A DNA stretch of 35,345 bases from assembly GCA_018970325.1 (NCBI GenBank), contig JAGWWP010000002.1, forward strand, positions 88,693 to 124,037, written 5' to 3'. Below are positions 15,531 through 24,629 of the stretch, piece by piece. Made by a program: the position numbers and the translations under genes. The notes below the pieces were generated by a model. The model was not told the DNA's origin. It did not search any database and saw only the letters and a program-made list of their open reading frames with translations. How positions within the stretch are numbered: the first letter of the stretch is position 1; each line of letters starts with the position of its first letter. Source of the stretch: Cyanobacteria bacterium REEB446. Its GTDB lineage: Bacteria > Cyanobacteriota > Vampirovibrionia > LMEP-6097.

Positions 15531-17426
15531 ATGGTACTTAAAATAAACTATCAGAGAATTCTTAAGTCAAAAGCAAGCTTATTCGTATCAATATTTTTTT
15601 TATCAATATTTTTTTTTAATTCGTTCTGTTTCGCTGCTGAGACTGTTCAAAAGACTGCTGTAGTGAACTCTGGGGATGGAGTTGCTGAGCGACCTGTAAA
15701 ACACAAGTTCTTAAAGTTTGATGTATTACCTTCTAATAAGGCTCCTAAAGCTGATGATAAATTCGATGTGATTTTAGAGGGTGTATTAAGGTCAGACAGT
15801 GGCTTCCAAAAAGAAAGATTACGAGTTTTTTTAGACGATAGTTTAATTTCAAGTCCTGAAGATTTTGTGATACAAACTCTACCAAAGGATAATCGAATTA
15901 GGTTTACTTTTGCTAAGAGTGATTTAAGTTATAAAGCTAAAGCAGCTAATTTAATTAAGATAAAGTTTTTAGATACAGAGCTTGCTGGAAATGTTTTAGC
16001 GGAGAGGGAGATACCTGTTTTTGTTAAACCTCGTGATACTTTTGAGACTAGTCCAGCCTTTGCTGGTTTTTTTGATACGCAGAAAATAGTATCTCTCAAA
16101 GTAGAGTTGTATGATGATGATGCTTCGCAGCTCACCGCTATCGAATCATCTGAAATCTATTCTAAGCTTCATAAATCTCTTAAAGTATCTTCAGATAAGA
16201 GGAAATTTTTATTAACTTTCGAGCATGATCCTCAGTATATTCAAGGTGAATCAGAGAGTACCTTTAGTGAAAAAAATTCAGTACTCTTAAATAATTTAAA
16301 AATCTTTAGCACGGATGCTAATGGTAAGAGAACTAACGTAACTAGTAAATTTTCTTTTAAGTTGAAAGCTAATTCTACTCATAAGTTCGCTGATTTTTCG
16401 ACTTTGATAACTCAATTTACTACTATCGGATTGGCTTATCCTGATATTCAGACTTTAGAGTTTATCGTAGATGTCGAAGATTATTTAAAAAAAATTAATG
16501 TCTTTTTTCCACAAGATGCACAAACTCGTTCAGAGAAAAGTATCAAGATAGTTGCTGTTCAGACTCCTTTGAGTACAGTGAATATTAATAAAAATACTAT
16601 AGTTTTTTATGAAGATACTACGGCTAATCAATTCAGTGTTATTAGTGATCCCGTTATTTTAACTTCTTCTTATGCCACTGCTTTAAATTTAACTACAGTT
16701 TCTGCTTTTGCTTTTAATACTAAAGCTATTGAGAACCACCCTTTGGGAGATTTACCTAATTTAAGGCTCAGTGTAAATTCCTCTCAAAAAACTTCTCTAG
16801 ATTTAGTTTATGAATTAGATAACATAGTAGTTAATGATTCAAATATTCAGATACCAGTTAAGTTAAAGCTGAATAAAGCTAAAGGATTTTTTGTTAAAAA
16901 TAGAGAGCTAATGAATTTTGGTGAGTCTAAGCTACTAGATTTACCCTTCGCTTTAATCGTGAAAAACTCTCTGGGAGTGGATAGTGATTTAAGGGGGCGT
17001 TTTAATCAGGCTTTAATTTTTAAATTTATAGATAGTCCTCGTTTTATAGATAAAGCTTCTGTGACAGTTAAGCTTAATAAGAATCCTTTAAATCCTTCTT
17101 TGGCACTGAAGTTTAATTATAATAACAGTGCAGATGGCTCTACAGATCCATTGGATCTAGTTATTAATCTTTTAGATGCTAACTCTAATAAAGTCGCTAC
17201 TGCTAAATTTGAAAATTTTTCGACTCTTACTAAAAAGGCAAACGGTTTTTTCGAAAGAACACTGACTAATGCTGAGTTAGGCGAAGCATTCTTTACTAAT
17301 GCTTCTGCGGCGACAAAGGTTCAGTTAGAGCTTCATAGAGATCAAGATTATTTAAATAGGCTTGCTTTAGACCCTGCTCAGTATCCTGTTTTAAATGAAG
17401 TAGATACATTGTTGTTGCGTCTGTGA
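15531..17426 (+). CDS. Large secreted protein of unknown function
   Basis: The 631-residue product has a basic N-terminus, a strongly hydrophobic core (LFVSIFFLSIFFFNSFCFA) and a cleavage-like AAE site, so it is exported. The mature part is Lys/Asp/Asn-rich, with regularly alternating hydrophobic residues, few cysteines and no membrane segment, which suggests repeated beta-sandwich domains. I see no catalytic motif or sorting signal, and the C-terminus ends LNEVDTLLLRL. It starts 8 bases after the PhoX-like gene, so the two may be translated from one message; an accessory or structural role at the cell surface is an inference. Near residues 44-54 the sequence GDGVAERPV (DNA GGGGATGGAGTTGCTGAGCG) faintly resembles the repeat element seen in phoX and alaS. 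Confidence 0.75.
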   Translation: MVLKINYQRILKSKASLFVSIFFLSIFFFNSFCFAAETVQKTAVVNSGDGVAERPVKHKFLKFDVLPSNKAPKADDKFDVILEGVLRSDSGFQKERLRVFLDDSLISSPEDFVIQTLPKDNRIRFTFAKSDLSYKAKAANLIKIKFLDTELAGNVLAEREIPVFVKPRDTFETSPAFAGFFDTQKIVSLKVELYDDDASQLTAIESSEIYSKLHKSLKVSSDKRKFLLTFEHDPQYIQGESESTFSEKNSVLLNNLKIFSTDANGKRTNVTSKFSFKLKANSTHKFADFSTLITQFTTIGLAYPDIQTLEFIVDVEDYLKKINVFFPQDAQTRSEKSIKIVAVQTPLSTVNINKNTIVFYEDTTANQFSVISDPVILTSSYATALNLTTVSAFAFNTKAIENHPLGDLPNLRLSVNSSQKTSLDLVYELDNIVVNDSNIQIPVKLKLNKAKGFFVKNRELMNFGESKLLDLPFALIVKNSLGVDSDLRGRFNQALIFKFIDSPRFIDKASVTVKLNKNPLNPSLALKFNYNNSADGSTDPLDLVINLLDANSNKVATAKFENFSTLTKKANGFFERTLTNAELGEAFFTNASAATKVQLELHRDQDYLNRLALDPAQYPVLNEVDTLLLRL

Positions 17427-17611
17427 TTGTAAATTCCTACTATCCCGCTTAGTTTAAAGAAGCTCGCAATAACCTAGAAAGGCACTACACCGAGAATGCA
17501 AACTGGTAAAGCCAATTTTAAATATAATTGGAGATCATCGTATTTGTATTATGGCGGACTCATTAACTTCAGGTAATGTTCGAGTTGCTTTTCAGAAAAT
17601 GCATGAAAAAC

Positions 17612-17947
17612 CTACAGATCTGTAAGTATTCTTAGAGATACCTCTGCAAGCTCTTCTTCGCTCATGTGTTCGAATTCAACCCAAAGTTCTTCTATATCTT
17701 CTTTATAGTCTGCAAAGTCTTGATGTGCTGTAATAAACTTCTCGACTTTTCCATAAGTTCTGAAGAAAGTAATAGATCTATAAAGATCTAAGGCGAGCGA
17801 TTGATAGAGACTATAAGTCTCAACTTCTCTTGAAGAGAAGAAAGATAGCACCAGTTCTTTTTGGGCTACTTCTGATGATGCAAATAAGTTTTTATCGAAA
17901 TCGTTGAAATGATCCATAAGCAGAGAAAAACATTTGTAGATTAACAC
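17612..17947 (-). CDS. Small helical protein of unknown function
   Basis: The frame encodes up to 111 residues from GTG 17947, or 101 from the in-frame ATG at 17917 (MDHFNDFDKNLF), which looks the more natural start. Neither has a clear ribosome site. The product is predicted to be mostly helical and acidic, with many Glu/Asp and aromatic residues (SLYQSLALDLYRSITFFRTY, EELWVEFEHMSEEELAEVS), and has no signal peptide, membrane segment or motif I recognise. It is alone on the minus strand between the secreted-protein run and ribBA, and its 5' end faces ribBA across 79 bases. It could be a small cytoplasmic adaptor-type protein; there is no evidence for any specific function. Confidence 0.6.
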   Translation of the reverse strand: MLIYKCFSLLMDHFNDFDKNLFASSEVAQKELVLSFFSSREVETYSLYQSLALDLYRSITFFRTYGKVEKFITAHQDFADYKEDIEELWVEFEHMSEEELAEVSLRILTDL

Positions 17948-18026
17948 CTAGTTAAGGCTGAGGGGAATTAAAACTTATTTTCCATTATTTTTATATTTTT
18001 AATTCGGGAGGATTGGCAAACTATTA

Positions 18027-19280
18027 ATGAGGTCTACTAAGTTATACTTAAGTCTAATGACCTCATCAGATTTTGATACCGTAGAATCAGCTATAGAAGA
18101 TATTCGTAACGGAAAGATGATTATTGTTGCGGATGATGATAATCGTGAAAATGAAGGTGATTTAATCTGTGCAGCCGAGAAAGTAAGCCCAGAGATTATT
18201 AATTTTATGAGCAAGCATGCTCGTGGTTTGATTTGTTTAACTTTAGATTCAGAGACTGTAAAGAAGCTTAATTTAGATGATATGGTAAGGGAAAATACCG
18301 ATGCTAATAAGACAGCTTTTACTATTAGCATTGATGCTGATCCACGTTTTGGGGTGACTACTGGTATAAGCGCTTTTGATCGAGCTAAGACTATAGAAGT
18401 AGCTTTAGCAAATGATGTTGTCGCCAGTGATCTGAGAAGACCAGGGCATATTTTCCCTCTTAAGTCCGTAGAGGGTGGTGTTTTGAAGAGGGTTGGTCAT
18501 ACTGAGGCTTCAGTGGATCTTGCTCGCTTAGCTGGTCTTAAACCATCTGGAGTTATCTGTGAAATTCTTAAAGATAATGGTGAGATGGCTAGGCGTGATG
18601 ATCTTTTTAAGTATGCTAAAGAGTTTGGGCTGAAATTCATTACTATAGCTGATTTGGTGGCTTATAGACTTAAGAAAGAACGTTTTGTGCATCGTATTGT
18701 AGATGTAGCTCTGCCAAATAAGTATTCCGAAGATTTTAGAATATATGGTTATAAAGATTCTCTTTCGGATAAAGAGCACGTAGCTTTAGTTTTAGGTGAT
18801 TTAGAGAAAGCTGTTGAAGATTCTAAGCCAGTTTTAGTTAGGGTGCATAGTGAATGCTTAACTGGAGATTTATTTGGTAGTTTGCGCTGTGATTGTGGAA
18901 CCCAGTTAGATGGAGCGATTAAACAGATTCGTGAAGCAGGTTTGGGTGTTTTAGTATATTTAAGGCAGGAAGGCAGGGGCATTGGTCTTTTAAATAAATT
19001 AAAGGCATATGAATTACAGGATGAAGGTCACGACACGGTTTCTGCTAATTTACAGTTAGGTTTCCCTGCTGATTTAAGGACTTTCGGCGTAGGAGCACAG
19101 ATACTCTCTGATTTAGGATTGAAGGAAATTAAACTGCTTACTAATAATCCAAAGAAGATTTATGGGATAGAGGGATATGGTCTGAAAATCACAGAAAGGG
19201 TTCCACTGCATTATGAAGCATGTAAGCATAATGAAAAATACTTAGAGACTAAGAGAAACAAGTTAGGTCATTTATTTTAA
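18027..19280 (+). CDS. ribBA: Riboflavin biosynthesis bifunctional protein RibBA
   Basis: RibBA makes both precursors of riboflavin. The N-terminal half is 3,4-dihydroxy-2-butanone 4-phosphate synthase, acting on ribulose 5-phosphate: DDDNRENEGDLI, SKHARGLICL, RPGHIFPL and GHTEASVDLARLAGL are all present. The C-terminal half is GTP cyclohydrolase II: VHSECLTGDLFGSLRCDCG supplies the three zinc cysteines, RQEGRGIGLLNKLKAYELQ the catalytic region, and NNPKKIYGIEGYGL the GTP site. At 417 residues it is standard length. ATG 18027 has GGGAGG about 16 bases upstream; an in-frame ATG at 18057 begins nearer the family's usual N-terminus. The stop overlaps the mutL ATG by one base, so the genes are coupled. 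Other riboflavin genes are not in the window. Confidence 0.97.
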   Translation: MRSTKLYLSLMTSSDFDTVESAIEDIRNGKMIIVADDDNRENEGDLICAAEKVSPEIINFMSKHARGLICLTLDSETVKKLNLDDMVRENTDANKTAFTISIDADPRFGVTTGISAFDRAKTIEVALANDVVASDLRRPGHIFPLKSVEGGVLKRVGHTEASVDLARLAGLKPSGVICEILKDNGEMARRDDLFKYAKEFGLKFITIADLVAYRLKKERFVHRIVDVALPNKYSEDFRIYGYKDSLSDKEHVALVLGDLEKAVEDSKPVLVRVHSECLTGDLFGSLRCDCGTQLDGAIKQIREAGLGVLVYLRQEGRGIGLLNKLKAYELQDEGHDTVSANLQLGFPADLRTFGVGAQILSDLGLKEIKLLTNNPKKIYGIEGYGLKITERVPLHYEACKHNEKYLETKRNKLGHLF

Positions 19281-21382
19281 TGCCGATAAGAATACTATCT
19301 GATTTGATTGCTAATCAAATAGCTGCAGGTGAAGTAGTAGAAGGGGCTTTATCTGTTGTTAAAGAATTAGTTGAAAACAGTATAGATGCTGGAGCTAATT
19401 CGATTGCAGTGGAGCTTAGTAAACAGCTTAGATACATTAAAGTTTCGGATAATGGTTCTGGTATTCCAGTAAATGAAATACCTTTAGCTTTCACTCGCCA
19501 TGCGACTAGTAAGATTACAGAAATAGAGGATTTATTTTCTATAGATTCTAATGGTTTTAGGGGAGAGGCTTTAGCGAGTATATCTTCTGTCAGTAAAGTT
19601 ACCTGTATTAGTAAAACTAGATCTGAAGCTGATGCTACAAAATTTTATATAGATGCTGATAGAGAAGAAGTATCCTCTGTGGGTGCTGGAGTCGGTACTA
19701 GTATAGAGGTGGATGAGCTTTTTTATAATACTCCAGCTCGTTTGAAGTTTATGAAGTCTGTGGTAAAAGAAAAGCAGAATATTATAGATCTATTAAAAGC
19801 CTTTTCTATATTCAATCCTAATGTTTCTTTTGAACTCTTAATTGATGGAAAAACCCAGTTTAAGGTTTTAAAAGATCAGCCTTTTAAAGTTACAGCACGT
19901 GAATTATTTGGCAGATCTGCATTTGAGCATTTAATTAATTTCGAATATAATACTGGAGCGATTAAAGTTTCAGGCTACTTAGCAGCTCCAGAGCTGAATC
20001 GTAGCGACAAGCGATATTATTTTACTGCGGTAAATAAGCGTATTATTAAATGTAATACTATAAGATCTGCTGTGGATAGGGTTTATAAAGATTTATTACC
20101 TGTAAAGAAATATCCGATTATCATCATTAATTTAGAGTTGCCGAGCTCAGATGTCGATGTTAATGTACATCCGCGTAAACAAGAAGTTAAATACCTGCAC
20201 GCTAATGAAGTTTATAGAACTTTAATCACCGCAATTTCTACTAATTTATCTGAGTATTTTTATAAATGTTCAGAATATAAACAGTTAGAGATTTTCAACC
20301 CAGTACTAGCAGATTTAGAACCTCATGCTGATTCGGATACTGCTAGTCGAGAAAATATTAGTGCTTATTCTGAAACGGAAACATTTTCGATATCACAGCC
20401 TAAGTTAGCAGTCTTGCCTAAGATCCATAGAGAATTTACACCTTCAAGTTTGAGTACGCCTAGTATAAGTCTAGATCAGGGGGGGGGAGCTGAACGAACA
20501 AGTTCAAGGCTGACCTATCAGGACTCTGGGGTGAGTGAAAGTGGCATCGTGCATCAGTTTCGGAGTGACAGTGATAAGACTTTATCTTTCCTTACAAGGT
20601 TCCCGTCTATTGAGGTGAATTTTATAGAAGGAAATCTTTCTGATTACCTTGAGGGTATTAGTTTTGATGAGCGAGAAGAGAGTTTTAAAATCTTCAGTGC
20701 TAATGCTGATCAGTCTTTTGGGTTTTTAGTAACAGGTAAATTATTCCCAGTCGATGAAAGTATTCAGGATTTATATTTAGATTCTTTAGAAATATTTACT
20801 AAGAAGCTGTTAGAGACTAAATCTGAAGATAATTTACTGTATGCTGAATCTAATTCTTTAAAGGAGTTAGCCATAATGACGGAAGGTACTTCTTTAGATA
20901 AACAAGCTGCAACTCAATTACTTTCTAAAAAAAAAACAGCGACTAAACTTTCAAGACCTAGTATAAAACCTCCTTTAGGGCAGCTTGAGGAGATTTGGGC
21001 TAGAGATAATTATTCATGTGTATACTGTGCTAAAGCACTTATTCACCCTAAGGTGGTGAAACAGGCTTTACTTAGAGCTGAATCTGAATCAATCTCTTGG
21101 CTTAATGCACGCAATCAAACAATTAGCGAGCATTTGATTGAAGCACATAAAGCTTCCTTTGATCATCATTTGCCAGCCTCTAAATTTGCGGTCTTGAATT
21201 TAGACTCTCGTAATCTTTTTGCTACTTGTAGAGAATGTAATCAGAGAAAATCTGCAAGTTTAGCTAGTAAAACTTGGACACCACGGCAAGTAAATTCTTG
21301 GGCTAATTTTTCAATTAATAATCCCTTAGAGCTAGCTGGAGTAAAATTTATATCAGCGTTAGAGGCGATTTATGATAATTAA
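19280..21382 (+). CDS. mutL: MutL mismatch-repair ATPase fused to a C-terminal HNH nuclease domain
   Basis: MutL couples MutS mismatch recognition to strand removal. Residues 1-330 are a normal GHL ATPase plus transducer: GEVVEGALSVVKELVENSID (Glu29, Asn33), DNGSGI (57-62), TRHATSKI (72-79), GFRGEALASI (92-101) and VDVNVHPRKQEVKY. After a linker (about 340-430), the expected C-terminal dimerisation/endonuclease domain with its DQHA(x)2E(x)4E motif is not recognisable. Instead residues about 569-700 form an HNH nuclease domain: CVYC (580-583), DHH (628-630), then NLFATCRECNQRKS with Asn645, Cys650, Cys653 and Asn654. These are the metal-binding cysteines and catalytic residues of an active-type HNH. 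The linker has a nine-G run (20479-20487) and a fragment related to the valS element. The next gene overlaps by 11 bases. Confidence 0.93.
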   Translation: MPIRILSDLIANQIAAGEVVEGALSVVKELVENSIDAGANSIAVELSKQLRYIKVSDNGSGIPVNEIPLAFTRHATSKITEIEDLFSIDSNGFRGEALASISSVSKVTCISKTRSEADATKFYIDADREEVSSVGAGVGTSIEVDELFYNTPARLKFMKSVVKEKQNIIDLLKAFSIFNPNVSFELLIDGKTQFKVLKDQPFKVTARELFGRSAFEHLINFEYNTGAIKVSGYLAAPELNRSDKRYYFTAVNKRIIKCNTIRSAVDRVYKDLLPVKKYPIIIINLELPSSDVDVNVHPRKQEVKYLHANEVYRTLITAISTNLSEYFYKCSEYKQLEIFNPVLADLEPHADSDTASRENISAYSETETFSISQPKLAVLPKIHREFTPSSLSTPSISLDQGGGAERTSSRLTYQDSGVSESGIVHQFRSDSDKTLSFLTRFPSIEVNFIEGNLSDYLEGISFDEREESFKIFSANADQSFGFLVTGKLFPVDESIQDLYLDSLEIFTKKLLETKSEDNLLYAESNSLKELAIMTEGTSLDKQAATQLLSKKKTATKLSRPSIKPPLGQLEEIWARDNYSCVYCAKALIHPKVVKQALLRAESESISWLNARNQTISEHLIEAHKASFDHHLPASKFAVLNLDSRNLFATCRECNQRKSASLASKTWTPRQVNSWANFSINNPLELAGVKFISALEAIYDN
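20479..20513 (+). repeat. Nine-G tract and repeat-element fragment in mutL
   Basis: Positions 20479-20487 are nine consecutive G in an otherwise AT-rich gene. Shortly after, AAGTTCAAGGCTGA (20500-20513) is identical to 6811-6824 in the valS element and is read in the same phase, giving SSRL in both proteins (ERTSSRL here, NRASSRL in ValRS). The segment lies in the linker between the MutL ATPase and the C-terminal part. The present length keeps the frame open; gain or loss of one G would truncate the protein before the HNH domain. Confidence 0.75.
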
Positions 21383-24300
21383 GCTAATAGCCTATCTTTG
21401 TTTTTTTTTAAGTGGCTTTGCTGCACTGGTACATGAGCTTTCTTGGGCGCGTATTCTAAAGCAGGTTTTTATTTCTGAATCACTAAGCACGGCTTTAGTT
21501 TTAATAATCTTTTTTGGTGGCATCGCAGTAGGTTCTTATTTCGCTGCAGCTTTAAGTAAATTCTTTTATCCAGCTAAGAGTTCCTATGCCTCTTTGTTCA
21601 TCTTTAGTATTTTAAATTTAGTTTTAGCTTTTTTAACTTATTTAACTGGTAATTTCTTTAATCCTGAACATTTATTTTCTTCATTAATGTTAGCCCCTAT
21701 TTCCATACTCTTAGGTAGCTTGTTTCCATTATTGAGTAATTTCTATGTTGCGTATCGTGAAAATAATACTGAAAAATCTAATACAGTTTCTAAAGTATAT
21801 TTTGTGAATACCTTTGCTGGATTGCTTGCTATTGTTTTTGTAATTTTCTTTGCTTTTAAACAGCTTGGTTTAAAACTTACTCTGCATAATCTTGCGATTC
21901 TACATCTTTCTATATTTATTCTAAGCTTCTTGCCATCTCTATTTAATATGAAAGCTGTAGTCGTTGAGATTTTTGAGTCGATTAAAATATTCACCTTGAA
22001 TCTTAGTTTGCATAGTCCAAAAAATCAACTATCAAAAGCTTTTGATGATGATAATTTGGAAGATGAAACTCCTTTGAATATTGAGGCTCAAGGATCTAAG
22101 GTGTTGCTGTGGCTTAGCTTTGCCTTTGGTTTTATTTTATTAGGGCTTGAACTTGTCTGGATGAGAGCTTTTAGCCTTATTCTTGCTAGCTCAGTTTACT
22201 CTTTTGCCATGGTTCTTGCGGCAGTTATATTTGGTCTTGCTTTAGGAACTTTTATATTCTATTTAGTAGCTAAACCTCTTAAACTCAGTCAGGGAGATAG
22301 TTTTGAAGATGATATAGAGCATATTAATTGGCTTGTTTTGCTTTTAGCAGCTTTAATTTTTATTAGTTCCTTTAGCTTTAAATCACTTACAAATACTTAT
22401 TTATATTTGATAGATTCAGTAGGATTCTTATTAAATGATTTTCACCGTGAAGATCTATACAAGATTGCTTTGAGTTTTATGAAATTTGTACTTGCTGGGA
22501 TAGTAGTAGTGCCAGTCTCTGCTACTATAGCTTTTGCTAGTACCTATTTATTACAGATATTTGCTTATAGTGATTACCTGAATGATAGATCAAGAGTGCT
22601 TTATGCAGGTGCTAATATCGGCAAGCTTTTTTCTATTAATACTCTTGGAGGTATTCTTGGTTCTTTTATTACAGTTTTCTTTTTCATTCCTTCGCTAGAA
22701 GCTGGTCTTAATCAGTGTTTGCTGATATTTAATTTAATAGCTTTACTTACTTTAGTGATTACTCTTAGTTTTTCTAAAGAGAAACAGTATTTTTTATTTT
22801 TTATTGCAGCTTTGTGTTTCATAGCTTTGATTCTTTTAAAGCCGAATTTTATTACAGCGAGAACAGCTAGTGGAGCAGAGCTCTATTATGCATTAAAGTA
22901 CAGAGGCGAGCAAGGATATTATGTAGATGACACTCAGGAAGAGGTTTTGTTTCATCAAGATGGTCTCTATTCTACAGTAACCGTTATTAAAGATAGTTTC
23001 GCTAATACTATTTATTTGAAAAATAATGCAAAAGTTGAAGCTGGTATCCCTATTGAAGATGAGATATTCTCAGCAGCTGATATGCAAACGCAAGTTTTAC
23101 TAGGTGTCGCTCCTAAGTATTTTAAAGATGAGTTTAATAATATTTTACTTATTGGAATGGGTTCTGGGATTACTTTAGACTCACTTGCGATGATTAGTGG
23201 TGATGCTAAACTATGCGTGGCGGAGATAGAAGATCTTGTCTTTAAGGCGGCTGATAAATTCTTCTCTCAGGCTTGGCAAGCTATTCCAGATAAGAAAATT
23301 ACTAGATATAAGGGTAATGCTCGCTCGCTGATTAAATCATCTAAAGAAAAATATGATTTAATCGTTTCACAGCCTTCTGATCCTTGGCTATCAGCAGATA
23401 TGTTTACTGATGAATTCTGGAAATTAGCTCATAGTAAGCTTTCTAAAGATGGAATTTTTGTCCAGTGGTTGCAGCTTTATTCTTTAGAGCCTAAGTATCT
23501 TTTACTGACTTTAAATACCCTGAAGCATAATTTTAAACATTTACTAGTAATTCATCCGCCACGTACTGCTGAAATTATAATACTGGCTAGTGATAAGGAT
23601 TTCCGCTTTAGAGATTTTAATGTAGATAAATATCCTTATTTGAAAACCACTCTAAATCGAGTTTCTATACATAATTCAGCAGATTTTATGGCAAATATTA
23701 TGCTTGCACCCAAAGATGTGAAAAATTTATTAGTAGTTGAAGTTCCTCGCCTAGACTTGCCTGCACCGATGTTGAATAATTCTAATAATTCTTTACTTGA
23801 GTTTCATACAGCTGAAAATTTTTATAAGTTTTCAGAAACTATTAATCAAAATTTACAGGCATTGACCTCTTATGTATCTTTTGAACATATTTTATCTTTA
23901 GCTAAATATAATTCTGAGTCTGAGAAAATAGCTTTAGTTCAGGCTTTAAGAGCTAATTACCAAAAGAGCTTATCAGGACAGTCTTTAAAAACACGGGCTT
24001 CTTTTTATAAGAATAAGCTTTATGTACAATCTTTAAGTTTTTTTGGGCTTACTTCATTAGGTGAAGAAGATGAACTGCAAGATACTTTAGTGTTGAAAAC
24101 TGCTTCAGAAGCTGATGCTGAGTATAAATTAAAAGAGGATCAGTTAATAAAAGGAAAGCTTGAGGCAGAGGAAGATATAGAAGTTCAAGATATTGAAATA
24201 GTGCATAAACCACTAAATATTTCATCTGCTGATGAAAAGAACTACAAGAGTCTTTTAGGGATTGGGGTTAAGAATTTTGAACAGGGTTTTTATGACGATG

Positions 24301-24629
24301 CTGAAAAGAATTTTAGAACCGCATTGAAAATAGATCCTAATTTGGATCAAGCTTATTTATATTTAGCTCAGATAAAGCTTTTAATGAAGGATGATAATAA
24401 GTTTCTGGAGTATATAAATTACTGCCTCAGGATAAATCCTTTTAACGTAAAAGCTCTTTATCTAGCTGCTGATTATAATTACAGCTTTGCATCATTAGCT
24501 AAGGCGACTTTTTATGTAGATAGATTATTTAATGACACTGACTATAAAACTAAACTAACGGCTGATGAGATAAATAAACTTATGAAGATTAGGAGGAAGC
24601 TTGCAGAGATTATATCTAAGACTAATTAA
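21372..24629 (+). CDS. Membrane-anchored spermidine-synthase-like protein with C-terminal TPRs
   Basis: The 1085 residues have three parts. Residues 1 to about 500 are multi-span membrane segments of the kind found in fused MFS/spermidine-synthase-like proteins, starting AYLCFFLSGFAALVHELSWAR. Residues about 580-740 are a Rossmann domain like spermidine synthase: LLIGMGSGITLDSLAM (nucleotide loop), LCVAEIEDLV, and SQPSDPWLS where the polyamine catalytic Asp would be. Residues about 955-1050 are TPR repeats (FEQGFYDDAEKNFRTALKID). True spermidine synthase needs further polyamine-binding residues that I cannot confirm, so the substrate is open; similar proteins are annotated only as synthase-like. 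It overlaps the mutL end by 11 bases. A consensus promoter on the opposite strand starts just past its stop. Confidence 0.85.
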   Translation: MIIKLIAYLCFFLSGFAALVHELSWARILKQVFISESLSTALVLIIFFGGIAVGSYFAAALSKFFYPAKSSYASLFIFSILNLVLAFLTYLTGNFFNPEHLFSSLMLAPISILLGSLFPLLSNFYVAYRENNTEKSNTVSKVYFVNTFAGLLAIVFVIFFAFKQLGLKLTLHNLAILHLSIFILSFLPSLFNMKAVVVEIFESIKIFTLNLSLHSPKNQLSKAFDDDNLEDETPLNIEAQGSKVLLWLSFAFGFILLGLELVWMRAFSLILASSVYSFAMVLAAVIFGLALGTFIFYLVAKPLKLSQGDSFEDDIEHINWLVLLLAALIFISSFSFKSLTNTYLYLIDSVGFLLNDFHREDLYKIALSFMKFVLAGIVVVPVSATIAFASTYLLQIFAYSDYLNDRSRVLYAGANIGKLFSINTLGGILGSFITVFFFIPSLEAGLNQCLLIFNLIALLTLVITLSFSKEKQYFLFFIAALCFIALILLKPNFITARTASGAELYYALKYRGEQGYYVDDTQEEVLFHQDGLYSTVTVIKDSFANTIYLKNNAKVEAGIPIEDEIFSAADMQTQVLLGVAPKYFKDEFNNILLIGMGSGITLDSLAMISGDAKLCVAEIEDLVFKAADKFFSQAWQAIPDKKITRYKGNARSLIKSSKEKYDLIVSQPSDPWLSADMFTDEFWKLAHSKLSKDGIFVQWLQLYSLEPKYLLLTLNTLKHNFKHLLVIHPPRTAEIIILASDKDFRFRDFNVDKYPYLKTTLNRVSIHNSADFMANIMLAPKDVKNLLVVEVPRLDLPAPMLNNSNNSLLEFHTAENFYKFSETINQNLQALTSYVSFEHILSLAKYNSESEKIALVQALRANYQKSLSGQSLKTRASFYKNKLYVQSLSFFGLTSLGEEDELQDTLVLKTASEADAEYKLKEDQLIKGKLEAEEDIEVQDIEIVHKPLNISSADEKNYKSLLGIGVKNFEQGFYDDAEKNFRTALKIDPNLDQAYLYLAQIKLLMKDDNKFLEYINYCLRINPFNVKALYLAADYNYSFASLAKATFYVDRLFNDTDYKTKLTADEINKLMKIRRKLAEIISKTN

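Noticed and set aside
15661-15710. GGGGATGGAGTTGCTGAGCG in the large secreted protein as another repeat-element copy
   Set aside because: Only the ATGGAGTTG core matches and no palindromic arm is visible, so it is mentioned in the gene entry but not listed as a repeat.
17496-17576. A 26-codon frame in the same spacer (MQTGKANFKYNW...)
   Set aside because: It is very short, has no good ribosome site and overlaps the other short frame. The spacer shows no clear gene or RNA.
17551-17625. A 24-codon frame beginning ATG and reading MADSLTSGNVRVAFQKMHEK
   Set aside because: The nearest purine-rich site (GGAG near 17530) is too far away, the frame overlaps the 3' end of the minus-strand gene at 17612, and nothing else supports it. 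It may be a remnant, but I cannot show that.
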